Assembly (NCBI RefSeq): GCF_954871325.1
Contig: NC_088775.1
Location: forward strand, 91,828,805-91,892,804
Direction of reading: 5' to 3'
Length of the DNA: 64,000 nucleotides
From: Gordionus sp. m RMFG-2023
Lineage: Eukaryota > Nematomorpha > Gordioida > Chordodea > Parachordodidae
The notes beneath the pieces are model-generated. The model saw nothing but the letters and a program-made list of their open reading frames with translations, was not told the origin of the DNA and ran no database searches. The translations under genes and the position numbers were made by a program. Positions 1-12,300 of this stretch are shown here, piece after piece (within the stretch, counting starts at the first letter, position 1; each line of letters starts with the position of its first letter).

Positions 1-257
1 TCAACTTATACTATCGTTGCGTTAGCGTCCATCATTGGACCTAATTCTTGTATTAATTTTACGTTCACCAGCTAACGGACTGACTTGAACATATTTTTTT
101 TTGCCCTTTTCCTTTGCTTTTTAAAATTAGTCGCTACTATCTTTATAAGACTGAAACGGTTTAAGGACGAACCTGATCAGGTTAGGATCGGACTTTTGAC
201 CGCACCGTCGAAATATTATATAATTTTTTTAAAAAAAAACGATCGATAATTTGACAG
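1..257. other. Left edge: probable CAMSAP intron, no exon recognised
   Basis: This stretch precedes the first exon I can place. It ends in a pyrimidine/A-rich tract and the AG acceptor at 256-257. A 24-codon open frame at the very start has no recognisable product and no convincing donor. The missing upstream exons, including the calponin-homology domain, should lie to the left. Confidence 0.4.
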
Positions 258-340
258 GAACAGATGGGATTCCCGCATTTATCTTAATCAATTACCTGGA
301 TATCAATCCGATACTCGAATCAATTGCTTTCATGAGACAG
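258..340 (+). CDS. CAMSAP exon A (linker)
   Basis: Acceptor TTTGACAG precedes the exon and donor GTTTGA follows it. It is read in the frame beginning NRWDSRIYLNQL and ending NCFHETG. The frame was chosen because only this one joins the next exon in phase (1 base carried over, G plus GT). It enters in phase 2. The sequence alone shows no domain, so this is the least certain exon. Confidence 0.6.
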
Positions 341-3300
341 GTTTGAATATTATTTGTAATGCAAATACCCCCTTTTATATATTTAATTTTAAAACCATTT
401 CTTCATCTTTTTTTAATGATTTTTTAAAATGATTTATTTTCGCATTATAAAGTAATTAAGGAAAATTTGCGAACTATCTAATCTTAGTGGCAATCGATGT
501 GTCAGTTGTCACTCGGTTAATAATTATCATCGGTTCGGATGATTGTATCATTCATTGTATTTTTCTTTATTGTAAGATACATTTTTTTTAAATATTAATT
601 TTAGGTTATATCTAAAATATTTTTTGATATCCCCCTCCCTTTTTCAATAAAATTAGCTGTGAATGTTAAGAAGCATTACTAAAATTAGTGACTAATTTAG
701 CCTAAAAATAACATATCGGCATGGAAATTCATAACTAATTTAAACGAGTTAAGGCAGGGTATTGGGATAACAAAATTGTTTGATGATTTCGAATATTGAT
801 TTATAAAAATAGGAAAATTGTATTTACTATACATCTTTCAATTAACAATGAAACTTAATTTTTTAAAAAATATTTTTTAAGTTTATTTTTGATTTTAAAA
901 GTTCATTATTTTGAATAATTTTGGCTGTAAATTCTGTAAATCGTTTTAGAGGGGAAATTGGAAATATGATCATTAAATGGATATTAAATTATTAACCCAC
1001 TCAATTTAAATAGGCTCTGCCTATGTTTTCTTTAAAGAAAAATTTTTTTAGTCCCGGGTTTAAAATTTATGGCCCCACTTATATACCCGCTTCGGGCTTT
1101 GGTCCACACCCGCAAGGCGGATGATTAAAAACATGATAAAATTATGTGGGGGGCTTTTTTTTTGCTAAGACTCTAACAAAAAAAAACACTTTTAATAATA
1201 GCGGAGAAAAAAAACTATGAAATTTTGCTCGCATTAACATTGAAAAACCTGCTGAAATAGTGCCTATTTTATTTAAGTTAACTTTCGAGAGCTGTACTCT
1301 CATTTTGAAAATCCTTCTCTTCTTCTCCCCAATCATGAAATTTGGTCACATAATAATTAATAAAAAATATATATTTAGGTCTTCCGAACCATGGCCAACC
1401 TGCCCCCTATAGACTAACCCAAAGCCAAAGCGAGAGCCATGGGCAATATTTCAACGATCATGGCGGTGTTGGCACAAAAAATAATAGCAACATCGACAGC
1501 CATTACAATTACCAACTTCCCAACAAACATACTTATAACAAATGTCCCTTCGCTACCAATGATATGTATAGATCAAACAGTAAAAAATTAATAAATATAT
1601 GGATGTTAATTAGTAGAACAGCTGGTAGGTTAATTCGCAGTTTTTTTAAAGATTAAAAAAAACAATTGAATTGATTAGGCTCGTTCTCATAAGCGTGAAG
1701 CAAAAAAGTCAGTTAACCCTGGCATAAGCGGATTTTTTTTGGCGTACACTTTTGAGGCTGAGTAAATTAATGATTTTATTTTTTTTAAAACTAATATAGT
1801 CCTCATGAATCATCAGCCGCCAAACCTACCTCTGCCAAATTTCGCTGAAGCGAAACCAAATAATCACTTCCAAACTAACCTCAGAAACGCATCTCGCTAT
1901 AACTGTAACAGCGGCGTTAACCGTAATTCTCCCTACGGCCAACGTATTAACGGCGATAACGATAATAATAATCGCTACTACCAAAATCGTCACCAACAAT
2001 TATCGTCGTCCAATCCCAAGACGAGGATGGAGGCCAGGAAACAGCAGATCCGACAAATATCCAGGTACGCCCGGAGAGGCAATGCGCTACCCAACTCGAA
2101 AAGCGCCTTATCTGTTGTCGATTGCGATTCCCTCACCAACAATTTATTGAGCCTAGATCTGAACAGTCGCACCAACAACCGTTACTATCTCGACCACCAT
2201 CAATTCGAAACGTAAAACTATAGGGAAAATATTTGATTATTATTTATAGGGGAAAAAAAGTAATCAGAAATGCACGATTACCATTTTCATTACCATTACC
2301 TATCACAGGCTATATTAAAAATATAATTACTCTTACAAAGTTGTGCTGCGTTATTTGATTGATTTTTCTCTTTACAAATTTTGTTAAAAGCCTATTTTTA
2401 TATAGTTTTTTTTAAAGTTTTTTTAAAAAATTTAAAATTGAATAAATTAAAAAAAAAACAAATGACAGACACCAATAATAAAATAAAAACCATGAATTTG
2501 ATTTGATTTTTATCTGGATCGTGGACATTTTTAAAAGAAAATACTTGACAGACAGAAAAAGAAAAGTATCATAAAATTAATAAAAAGTATATAAAATTTT
2601 GTTAATTTTTTTTTATTTAAAAATAAAAATGAAAAATAATATTGAATTTAAGCTCTCAATTTTCCTCTTTTGCCCGAAAAGTCGCCATTTTAATAATGGT
2701 ATTAATCAATATCACTTTACAATTATGTGACAGATCTATTCGTAGTTAGTCACCTCTCAATGCCCCTTTTTTGTAAACTTCCTTTTATACTTTTCATCCA
2801 ACTTGATGGTTGGATAATAATCATCTATTTATGGCTTAATCATCTAATGATGGAATTTCGAGGCATCAGTAATAAAGAGTTTGGCTTAGATCGTGATCTA
2901 TTCAGCAAGGAATTGCCAGCAAGAGATTGGGTATAGAAATGATTGGAATAATAATACGACGAAGTAGACTAAGATGGTTTGGGGGCATGTGGAACGTATG
3001 ACAAAAGATGGCTGGGTAAAGAGATGCACCTTGATGGAAGTAGGAGGATTATGACCTAGAGGAAGGCCCAAGACGACGTGGACAAATGTGATAGCGGGGA
3101 GATATGAGAATGAGAAACATGAATGGTTTACTAATATTGATGCTCAGGACCGTCAAAAATGGGAAAAGAAAAATCAGAAGGAAAACAGGCCAACCTGGGT
3201 AAACCCGGAAATCGCCATAAAACGGAGAGGAAGAAGAAATCGTGATTTATCCGTTTTTAAAAATCGACCGAACGAGGCGTTTAGCAATACTACATTCAGC

Positions 3301-6300
3301 CCATTGCCTATATTTTTAAAAATGATTAACTCTTGGAGAATTATAAAGCAAAGTACACTTAATCATTCTAAAAGTTAAGTTGGTTTTTATAGCATTATGC
3401 TTGATAAAACAATTTTATTATTTTAAATATAAACAGCATTTTATTTTAATAATTTTACAAAAATGCCTAAATGAAAAAGATATTTAATCATGTAGTTCCA
3501 AATATAGATTATAGTTTCTAAAATTAACAATATATAATATATTTACGTTTTATTTTATATTGTATAGTTGAAAAACGATTATAATAACATATATAAAATT
3601 ATTGTTATATAATTATTAGTTTAGGCTGTGTCCTAAAATCTTAAAAAAAATATAAATAAATAAATTTATAAATTTTGAAGGAAAAAAAATAACAAGCTAT
3701 TTTTAATGTAAAAATAAAATGGTGTTCTAAATCATATTTCGTAATTTACAAAAAATTTATTTATTTAGATAATTTTTATGAAAAATCTAGTAATATTAAA
3801 GCATGTTATTTTTCGTATTTTTTAATCGTTTTATTTTGGATTTGTTTTTTTCGTTTTATTTTGTAAAAAAAAGTAATGGAAGATTTCGGACATGTTTCTA
3901 ATTTTTATTAATTTGCAAAAATTTAGAAAATTTGAGTTTTTTACCAAGAATTAAAAAAAAAGGATTCATTACAATTTAGAATTATTATTATTATCTAAAC
4001 CCTCGCATGCCAAGCGTTGACCGTTTATAATATAATCCGCTCATTAAATACTACACTATTGAACTTAAAACCCCCCTACAGTTTTTTTTACTTGAATAAA
4101 AAAAAATATTGATTTTATATGACATTTTTCAAAGATAAGATGGTATAAATATAAATCTATATAAAATGTCGTTGGTATCGATTAATAAATACCTACAACG
4201 AATCGAATATAGACAAAATAATTGTGTGTACGGCTGGTAATTTCGCTTGTAGATTGCTGAAAAAATTGGGCTTCTGCTTGCCAAATCTAATCGGGCCGTT
4301 TTTAAAAATCGACCCAAACCGTACTTTTTAACAACCCTAAATTGGAATTTAAAATCATTATTTTTTTGAATAAATCTTAATGATTTTTTTTGAATAAATG
4401 TTCATAATTTTTTTGAATAAATCTTCATGATTTCTTTTGAATAAATCTTCATGATTTGAATAAATCTTCATGATTTTTTTGAATAAATCTTTATGATTTT
4501 TTTTGAATAAATCTTCATAATTTTTTTGAATAAATCTTCATGATTTTTTTTGAATAAATCTTCATGATTTTTTTTGAATAAATCTTCGAATATTTTTTTT
4601 TTAGATTTTTTTTTATGAATGAAAATTATAAAAGAATATTTTTTTTTCTTACATATTTGGAATTTTTGGTAAAAGTTGAATCAAAATTAAAAAGATATTT
4701 TTTTCGTAAAATTTAAAATTTGTGATTTTATAAGATTGTGGAAATAGAGTAAAAATAAATAAATAAAATGTTCCTTATGGAAGATGATAAATAAAAATAA
4801 TTTTAAATATTTATGAATACGTTTTAATGATAACGGTTTCAAATATTTGCTGATAATATCGAAAAATTTCAAATTATTCCAATAATTCGATCGTTTTTAT
4901 TCGATTCTAATGTTACCCTTATTCTTAAAATACGAATTGAATAACGAATAATTCGTTTTAGGTATAATCGATTATAGGATAGGCTTTGTAATAATATCGA
5001 ATCGTTGAAAACTTGGATGATCGGCACAGGCTTAGTTCCGGTTTCAAGCTATAATCATTATGTCATATATTTTTTTAACCATTTTTATTTTTATTTTGTT
5101 AGCGAAAGCCTCGTGACTAACAGCACCAACTTTCGGCACTCATCATCCTCTTCCCCTTCTAATGGCGGCTCCTATTTTGCAGCCGCTAATCGTAATGTTG
5201 TTCCAAAAACACGCCAGCCTTACATCCCCATTCCTCAGCACCCCAATAATATCCATCATCGGCACCCAAATGACGTTGATAACTACAATTTTCGCAAATC
5301 TGGCCATCATTGCCAACCCGAACTAATGTACGACAACGATATTCGAGAGACAATAAATAATCGCACTAGAGATTTCGGCACATTAGGAGCCCACTACAAA
5401 GAAGAAGGTTATCGCGATGGCAATATTAAGGAAGAAGAATACATTCGACAGGATGAGAAGGAGGGGCTAAATATCACCTACCTGGAATATCAGCCAGACC
5501 GTTTTAACCGGCATAACACTGCCGAATTTTCTCGCGATGGGTATGATTACAATTCCTACAATGGAGATAAGAGGGGTCAGCCAAATAATCCACTCCCTTA
5601 CGTAATACCTTATTCAAGTATATCTGGGACTGGTGGCGGTTCCTCCGCCACTGTATTAAGTAATTCCGTTGCCTTTGATACAGCGACGGGTGAAAATGTC
5701 CCGTCTTCTCGTGACAGATACAATTACCATTCCTACAATGGCGATAAGAGGAGCCAGCCGATTAATTCACCTCCGTTCACTGTACCTTATCCAAGTATTT
5801 CCGGGCCTCTTGGCACTTCTACCGTTACCTTATTCGGTAACTGCAATACCCATGATACAGTAACAGACGAAAATGTCGCCTCTTCTTGCGAGAGATACAA
5901 TGTCAACTCTTACGAGAACAATAAAAAAAGCAAACCTAATAATCATCCTCCTTGCGTGATACCTCATCTTGGTATTTACGGACCACATGGCGGTTCCTTT
6001 GCCACAGTATTAAGTAATTCCGCTACCTATGATACCCACACGAGCGAAAATTTGATTTTGGCTCGCACTGTAAACGATGGCAACGAATATCGAGACCTTA
6101 GGTCTACTAGCGGCGATTTCTTGACCCGCAGAAGTCAAGACAATCTTCAGAGGTTGGAGGCGAGCTATGTGATCGATGCGCACCGAAGCTCTGATGGCAT
6201 TCTTGCGACTCCTCGCGATTATTATACCCCTTCTTCGACTAGATTGGGACATGATCCATCTAACCACGGGACTGTCAATGTCTTGATGGGCAAAATAAGC

Positions 6301-9300
6301 AAGCTCGATATCGATGATCAAAAGGTCTCATTTACAAATTAAAATTAAATTCTGATTTATTTTTTAAATCCTCCAGCTAGGCCTGATCCCTCAAATTTTA
6401 TATTTTTGACCGTTTTTCAGAATTATCACCTAAATTCTTATATCGTGACAAATAATTATTATTGCTCTTTATATAATTCGATAAATCACTTCATAAACAT
6501 TTATCAATTTTCTTCACAATATGCATATTTATATTAATAAATATTAGTAGAAATTTTTTTTTTAAAAATATTTTGGGCTGAGCTTGAAAAATTTAGTCTT
6601 GGGTTACCAGATATGGGATAAGGTTAATGATACTATATTGAAAAAGTGTTTGTAAAAAAATACCCAAACCATCAATATCTTGTAACATGAGTGGTCATTT
6701 TAAAAGAGCTTTGGCTAACATTAGTGGTCATTTTAAAAGAGCTTCGGCTAACCAATTATTTTTAAAATCACGATACTTGTCAATCATCATATTTATCCTA
6801 CTTCTACACGACTATATCTACCAAAAAAATTATTATCTTTCAAAAATATCAAAACTACCATTTCCATAACAGACTCCGAGACCCGCGAAAGTCTCTCTTT
6901 TCCCACCCGGTGCCAATTTTAACAAATCGCCTTCGCTCCCTCCTTCCCCCCTCCCCCATTCTTCTTCTTCCTCTTCCCACCAATCACACCACAATTCGGA
7001 TGTCAAGAAGAGTATGGGATTCGTCGTTCCGCTGGACCAACATCCCTTTAAAAACGAGAGCACTTCCTGTTCAGTGATCGATACTGAACTAGGGATATCC
7101 CGAGACGAGGTTTCATTATTTCGAGAAAAAAAAATTTGTAGGCTGATAAAATAAAGGGGCAACATGGACTCTTATTTTTTTATTTTATGTCTTCATTATT
7201 ATAATCAGAGACTGCAGAGGTACCGTTTGCGCCGCTCGGACCGGGTATTTTTTTTACAAAAAATTTCTAGGCTCGGAAAAAAATTAAATTCCGGCCTGCA
7301 CATGTACCCACGGTTCTCAGTAATAATAGTATACCCTAATATTAAGATATATCTCCCACCCTTTAGGGTTAGGGGTACTCTTAGTTCTTCTGAGAGTAGA
7401 GACAGCTGTTTTAGTAAATTTTGATGCACCTTCCTCCTTGTTTACCTTGGTTATTGTAATAACCTATACAGGTGGTATACTAATTTTATTCCTATATTCA
7501 TGTGTTTTGTCTCCATCCCCAATTTATTTACTCTTCTGAAAGAGCTTCACAATTTATGGCATTTTATCCAACTTATACAAAGTTAAGAATTATTTAAGAT
7601 TTTTTAAATGAACTTGAATTTACATAGGTTCAACTTCTTTTACGATTCTCCGTTTCCTAACGATTTGGATTAAAATTTACTATGTTTTTTTATTTTTCTC
7701 AGTTCTTCGCGCTTTAAATTGCGCGCGGGAGAATTATTTTTTTTAAAATTTGATCTAACACCTATGATATTCAAAAAAAATATATTTACCCCTCCCCCTA
7801 ATCCCTTCCAGGATTTAGATGAATCGATCATTAAACGTAAAGAAATCATAATTTCGAACGTGGTTAAAAGGAGGGCCGAGATGGAAGCATCCAAGGCGAA
7901 GAATAATGCCAAAGCCGTTCAAGCAAGAGAGAAAATGATGTATAATATTGTTGTTTTTTAAAAAAAAATACTATTTATCAAAGGACGTTTTTTTAAAATT
8001 AGCATTCCTTCAATGCCCCGGAGCAGATTGACTCGACCCGATTCGAATGAAAAAAATATAATATATTCGGAATCGTTAAAATGACCTTTAATTATCTTGC
8101 TTAAAATATTGTTTCATTCCCTATTCACCCGCGAAATTTAATATTTTTTCAAGGCTCGGGAGTATCGTTGTCGTGGTTACCTCCTCTAGGTGAACCTACA
8201 CGTCACGAATCAGCTGGTATACGGACGAGTTTGCTAGAAGTGTGATAATTTTACTCGGACAAATAGACGTGACATTAAAATAAAAATGTCGCATACTTTT
8301 TTTTCGCAGAAAACATTCTCTATAACAATCATATGAATATTTATTTTTTTTAAATATCCTTTCCTGAAAATAATTCGCTAAATCGTACACGATCGTTTTC
8401 AATCTCGGTTTATCGGAACGTAAGAAATAAGTAAATAAAACTCCATTTTCTCTTATTATGCCTCTTTGCATTTTTTTTTTCTAAAATGGATACTTGCCTT
8501 TTCCCGTTTAACTGGTAAACTATTTTTTATGCACAAAATGGTCTTAATCCATCTTTTTCTTAAAATTTTTTTAACCTTCTATTCTTAATATTTTTTCTTT
8601 CCCCTCAACAACATAAGGGAATTTATTACAACTATTGTGACAAAAAGTCTAATCTTTTTTATTCAGATATTTATTCTGTAACTTATAATGGGTTTGTTTA
8701 AAAATTTTGTTAGAATCTAGTTAGTTACACTTAACCATTAAACTTACCAATCTTAGGAATAATTTGCCCTTTAAGCAGTAGTAAAGCCTTCCGTGATCTT
8801 TCTAGTCTTTATTGAAGTGGAATTTTTTTTGACAATTCCCTATATTCTTATAGTAGATTTAGAATCTTTTAATAATCTAGTTTTGCATCCTACCTCACTT
8901 AAAACATAAACTTGACAAATACCTCCCCTTCTCCTTAATTTTAGTATCTTACGGTTTATAATCTTGAACGCAGAAATTAAAAATGCCCAGTTGTATGGAG
9001 GGAGGCGGTATAATTATCATAATAATATAAGAGAATAATCATAATCTGCTTGGTCGAAAATTGCTGAATTAATCTAGACTTTTTTTTTATCAGAGATGTG
9101 CCGATATCACAATTTTTATACTTAAAAATTGGATGACACATGAAAAGCTTATACAAGTTATTTTTGCTTTGAGCGCAAAAATTTACCTCCCTTAAGCTCT
9201 TTAGAATTCAAGTGCATTAAAATATTGTTTCCCAAAAAATTTGAATTAATTTCGAACGTTTGACATTAAAAATGTTATAGCCTGCTCAGCATACTAGTTG

Positions 9301-12300
9301 CACACCGAATGTCTAAATTAATACTTAGATATATTTAATTGTGCAATGTTATAAGGATTAATGATTAAAAATTAGAAATTTTTTTAAAACGCGGAAACAT
9401 GGACAGAACAGAAACGCAAAAACGCCTTTGTTCTGGGTCCCTGAACTCTGATAATATAATTAAAACTCCTCATTTATACGTTATAACTATTATATATTTT
9501 TTATCTCATATTAATGCGAAACGCTCAATTTAAGAAGGCTCTAGTTGGACTAAATTATTCTTTATTATATGTTTTTTAAATGGAAGATATAAAAAAATTA
9601 GAAGCAACTCTTAGTTATTGCCAGGTTAATAGATTTAAAATTTCTAACTGTGGTGGTAATCAGTACGACGTTACATAGCAATGCCGACTATTACAGTTGT
9701 ATCAGGATTTATTGGCAACATTGATAACTCATTGAGAAATTATTCTTTTTATTAAAAAATAAATAATATACATGTTTTGGGCTGCATCGATCCAATATTC
9801 ACCTCATAACTTGGATAAGCGGTTATCGAATTCCATTTGGGTGATAATTGGATCTGAGGAACAGCAACTAGTTTTAAAAATATATTCATGAATAAGACAA
9901 AAATTGTTTAAAACAAATTATAAAAATCTCAGGAAGGGTTGAATTTTTATTTTTAAAACGAGGAGCAGGCTATGCCTAAAAAAATATTTCGAGAATTTGT
10001 GATACTGAGTCGATACTTTTCATAGGTCTCGATATTATCCAAAAAATTGTTTATTGAATGCATCTCAGCTTTTTACCCTTGTTCCAAATAATATGAACGC
10101 GGCTATAATTGTGAATCATTCACACTCTTAGCGAATAACATCCGTTACCAGATTGATTCTGACGCAGAAACATTCGATTATGAGCAGATTTTGCATGAGG
10201 ATGCTACAATCATTATATTTTTTTAAAAAATTAATTTTCCTCTCTTCCTCGTGCATTAAAATCGCGTCTCAGGGCCAAACAGATCGAGCTTGAAAAGAAA
10301 AGGGAAGAAGTGAAAGAGCGAAAACAAGCTATACTCATAAACTACCTAGAGGGGAAGCGGGCACGAAATAATACCGACGTTCCCCCGCACCTTTCCAGTG
10401 AGTCCATTTAATTTAATTATTTATGTTTTTTGGGGGTTTTAAAAAGTTGTTAAAGAATTTCATCTTATAAAGATATTTAGTTTTGTTCCACGAATACCTT
10501 TTTTTTAAACCAGACCTCTAATAATGCTTACAAATTGAGTCGTTTCATAAAAACTAGGATACCGGTCGAATGGAATCCGGTCAATTGCCGGATATTTGAC
10601 CGGCCAAATATGGTCAGATTCAAATAAATGTTTTGTTAGAGACAATTTTATCATTTATTATTTGTATAAAAAAATATACGGAAAATTTAATATAAATTAT
10701 ATTAGGTTTAAAAGTTTATGGAAAAATTTGTCTGAAATTTTTTAGGGTTAGGTAGGTATTCCAAACATGACATATTGGCATACATTTTCGGTAAAATCAA
10801 ATTTTTAAAATTTTTTAAAAAACGCGCTCAAAAAATGATTTAAATTTGAAAAAAATAACACCCATGCCGGAAAGTATATTGACGCTATAACATATATAAT
10901 AGTAAATAAAATGAATCTATTTAAATATTATATTATATATTTTTTTAAAATTCTATAATTAATTCTCTATCCAAGCAGAATCTTGTTCTGATTTATTTTA
11001 AATATTATCATTTTTCTTCAAAATTTTTTTAAAAAATATATTTACATTAATGACATACAATAATACCTAAACTGACGATACATTCGTAATAATGCATTTT
11101 TGAAAGCGTCGCTGAATGCAAATCAGCTGGATCCGCCATTTTGGTAACCGATAATAGTAAAAACTACTATTAAATTGATAACTCGCTTCCTTATCATCTC
11201 GACGAATCAGGCAATTCTTTAATAAAAGTTTACGTCAGACATAGGAATAAATTGGCCTCTCGTTTAAAATTTTTACCAATGATATGAGTAATTCTTCTCC
11301 ACTCCACTCCTAATAAAAATTAAAATAATAACTTACTCCCATCATTCTAAATAAGGCTCTTCCTTTATTGATGCAATAAATATTTGGAAAACACTGATCA
11401 ATGTTGATTCAAAATATGAAGAAAAAAAAAGAGAGAAATATACAAAAGGGGCAAAATTTCCATTTGAAATAGAATTTTATTATTTTAGGAATACGGCGGA
11501 AAATGGGCAAATGTTTCATGAAAGCTAAAATTAATAGTAAAAAAAAATTAAATTTATTAGCTAAACAAAAATTAAAGTAAGTATTACCAAAACTGAAAAC
11601 TTAGAAGAAGCAGCAAAACAGCTCAAAAAGAAAGGGGAACCCATTATAAAAAAGATATGATTATTTAATGAAATACGAGTCTGACAATGGAACAGAAAAA
11701 GAGGATAACGCGCCAAAAGATAGTAACATGATCCTGAATATTAATATCATATCCCATATTTGTATAATATATAAACACATATTATTATTATTTATTCAAG
11801 TCGTATGTGATATTACATATTATTGTTAGTAAGTATGATTGATGCGAACGAAAATCTTATATTTAAATATAAAATTTATAAATAAATCGATGCCTTGATG
11901 ATATACAAATATATTTTTTAAAATAAATTGTTAACCTAATTATCAGAGTTGTTAAAAGATACTTTTTAAATGGATCTAGATACAGATACATCGTCTAAAA
12001 TAATATCTAGATACAGTATTTTAATCAAAAATCTATCTAGATACAGATAACACATTTTTAAATCTAGATACAGGATCTAGATACTTATATCTAGATCCTT
12101 TAACAACTCTGCTAATTATAGATTGATAAACATGCTTTAAATACATATTAGTTAATTAAATCGATATATTTATTCACCAATAACATTTTAGAGTATTTTG
12201 ACCTTATTTGACCAGCGCGACATTTTTAAATAAATAAACATTTTTTTAAAAAAAAGGCAAACTATTTTGGCTTTTTTTGGTGCAAAATTATAAGGAAAAC

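Larger units (their letters stand above)
2212..5102 (+). other. CAMSAP intron, 2.9 kb, colonised by repeats
   Basis: It holds a LINE 3' fragment (2920-3240), an inverted-repeat MITE-like element (3624-3898) and a ten-unit minisatellite (about 4368-4590), each listed separately. The remainder is AT-rich sequence in which I see no gene. The acceptor is TTTTGTTAG, ending at 5102. Confidence 0.75.
7110..7811 (+). other. CAMSAP intron, 0.7 kb, containing a nad6 NUMT
   Basis: Bounded by donor GTTTCA and acceptor CCCTTCCAG. It contains the mitochondrial nad6 fragment at about 7339-7598 and an optional 27-nt microexon candidate at 7220-7246, listed separately. Confidence 0.75.

Noticed and set aside
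3088-3378. Open frame of 96 codons that might be a host gene
   Set aside because: Its first half is the C-terminal tail of a LINE polymerase and the rest is readthrough into intron DNA.
4368-4590. CRISPR-like array
   Set aside because: Direct head-to-tail units without unique spacers, in a eukaryotic intron; it is a minisatellite.
6010-6321. Minus-strand open frame of about 100 codons
   Set aside because: It is the antisense shadow of CAMSAP exon D, which has a spliced, phase-consistent frame on the plus strand.
6833-7165. Minus-strand open frame with a Glu/Gly-rich run
   Set aside because: Antisense of the Pro/Ser-rich CAMSAP exon E; the Glu run is just the complement of the TTC/TCC repeats.
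7164-7424. Plus-strand open frame of 86 codons
   Set aside because: It is a wrong-frame reading over the nad6 NUMT and intron sequence; the nad6 frame explains the better conserved part.
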